NCBI GenBank assembly: GCA_902766215.1
Contig: CACXCV010000041.1
Location: forward strand, 1-6,704
Direction: 5' to 3'
DNA from: Oscillospiraceae bacterium
GTDB taxonomy: Bacteria > Bacillota > Clostridia > Oscillospirales > Oscillospiraceae
Length of the DNA: 6,704 nucleotides
The translations under genes were made by a program, and so were the position numbers. Shown piece after piece: positions 6,332-6,704 of this stretch (position 1 is its first letter; the number at the start of each line of letters is the position of its first letter). The notes under the pieces were generated by a model. It made no database searches. It was not told where the DNA came from and was given only the letters and a program-made list of their open reading frames with translations.

Positions 6332-6704
6332 TTATCCTTCCCTGTACATCACGTGCTCTTTGGTGGTGTTCTCCACCGCACGGGCCACCAGACCTTCGAT
6401 GTCCAGCACAGCCTCGGCCTGCTCAACCTGCTCCAGCGAGGGGCGGGTGCGGGGGTGCTTGGGCGTAAAGACGGTGCAGCAGTCCTCAAAAGTCAGAATG
6501 GAGATATCAAATGTGTCGATCCTGCGGGCGATGCTGACGATTTCCTCCTTATCCATGCCGATGACCGGGCGCAGAATCGGCATATCCGCCGCCGCGTCGG
6601 TACATTCGAGCGCGCGAAGGGTCTGGCTTGCCACCTGTCCCACGCTCTCGCCGCTGATGAGGGCAAGCGCATTGTCATGGCGGGCAATGATCTGCGCAAT
6701 CTTG
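6332..6704 (-). CDS. thiI: tRNA 4-thiouridine synthase ThiI, C-terminal part
   Basis: These are the last 123 codons, running off the right edge; the last whole codon begins at 6703 and the stop is TAA at 6332-6334. ThiI adenylates U8 of tRNA and transfers sulfur to make 4-thiouridine, and in some bacteria also feeds thiamine thiazole synthesis. The visible part is the end of the PP-loop ATPase domain: ALISGESVGQVASQTL, then MPILRPVIGMDKEEIVSIARRIDTFDIS and FEDCCTVFTPKHPRTRP, all strongly typical of ThiI. The adjacent Cys codons are at 6476-6481. The protein stops about 45 residues after this motif, so it lacks the C-terminal rhodanese domain of E. coli ThiI and matches the shorter Bacillus/Clostridium form. 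That form takes sulfur directly from a dedicated cysteine desulfurase (NifZ in B. subtilis). The 5' part, with THUMP and ferredoxin-like domains, lies outside the window. Confidence 0.94.
   Translation of the reverse strand, partial: KIAQIIARHDNALALISGESVGQVASQTLRALECTDAAADMPILRPVIGMDKEEIVSIARRIDTFDISILTFEDCCTVFTPKHPRTRPSLEQVEQAEAVLDIEGLVARAVENTTKEHVMYREG
6335..6340 (-). promoter_or_regulatory. Ribosome binding site of cinA, inside the end of thiI
   Basis: On the minus strand GAAGGA lies 6 bases before the cinA ATG and is formed by the last sense codons of thiI (Glu-Gly). With only 3 bases between the thiI TAA and the cinA ATG, terminating ribosomes could re-initiate, so the two genes are probably translationally coupled. 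Confidence 0.7.

Overview
The window looks like chromosomal DNA from a GC-rich, Gram-positive anaerobe of the Bacillota, most likely a gut clostridium of the Oscillospiraceae/Ruminococcaceae type (Faecalibacterium/Subdoligranulum-like). This is inferred from strong AGGAG-type ribosome binding sites, a sigma-A-like promoter, a ThiI without a rhodanese domain, a full-length two-domain CinA, a zinc-ribbon membrane protein of clostridial style and a fused GH13-GH77 glucan enzyme. The assignment rests on style and recalled family distribution, not on a search.

Layout. The left half (1-3724, plus strand) is glycogen/alpha-glucan metabolism. It holds the 3' end of glycogen synthase (glgA), a strong GC-rich hairpin in the 78-base gap, and a 1070-residue protein joining an alpha-amylase-family (GH13, neopullulanase-like) enzyme to a 4-alpha-glucanotransferase (GH77, MalQ). 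All catalytic residues of both halves are visible. A terminator follows. The right half is on the minus strand. Read in its own direction it holds the 3' end of thiI, then cinA (3 bases apart, clearly co-transcribed), then a 128-base AT-richer gap with a good promoter, then a gene for a zinc-ribbon/transmembrane/coiled-coil/Ig-like protein of unknown function. That gene ends in a near-perfect intrinsic terminator converging on the glucan operon. The convergent gap (3725-3895) holds two back-to-back terminators and no gene.

How the genes work together. GlgA elongates glycogen with ADP-glucose. The fusion protein has no signal peptide and should act in the cytoplasm, where the GH13 half would cleave maltodextrins or branch points and the GH77 half would disproportionate the resulting malto-oligosaccharides. 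ThiI (tRNA 4-thiouridine) and CinA (NMN deamidase/nucleotide clean-up) are housekeeping functions unrelated to the glucan genes. The zinc-ribbon protein probably has its own promoter and is the least understood gene here. I see no mobile element, CRISPR array, tRNA or rRNA, and no clear sign of a new defence or biosynthetic system. The most unusual items are the compact GH13-GH77 fusion and the zinc-ribbon/Ig-like membrane protein with its repeat-built linker.
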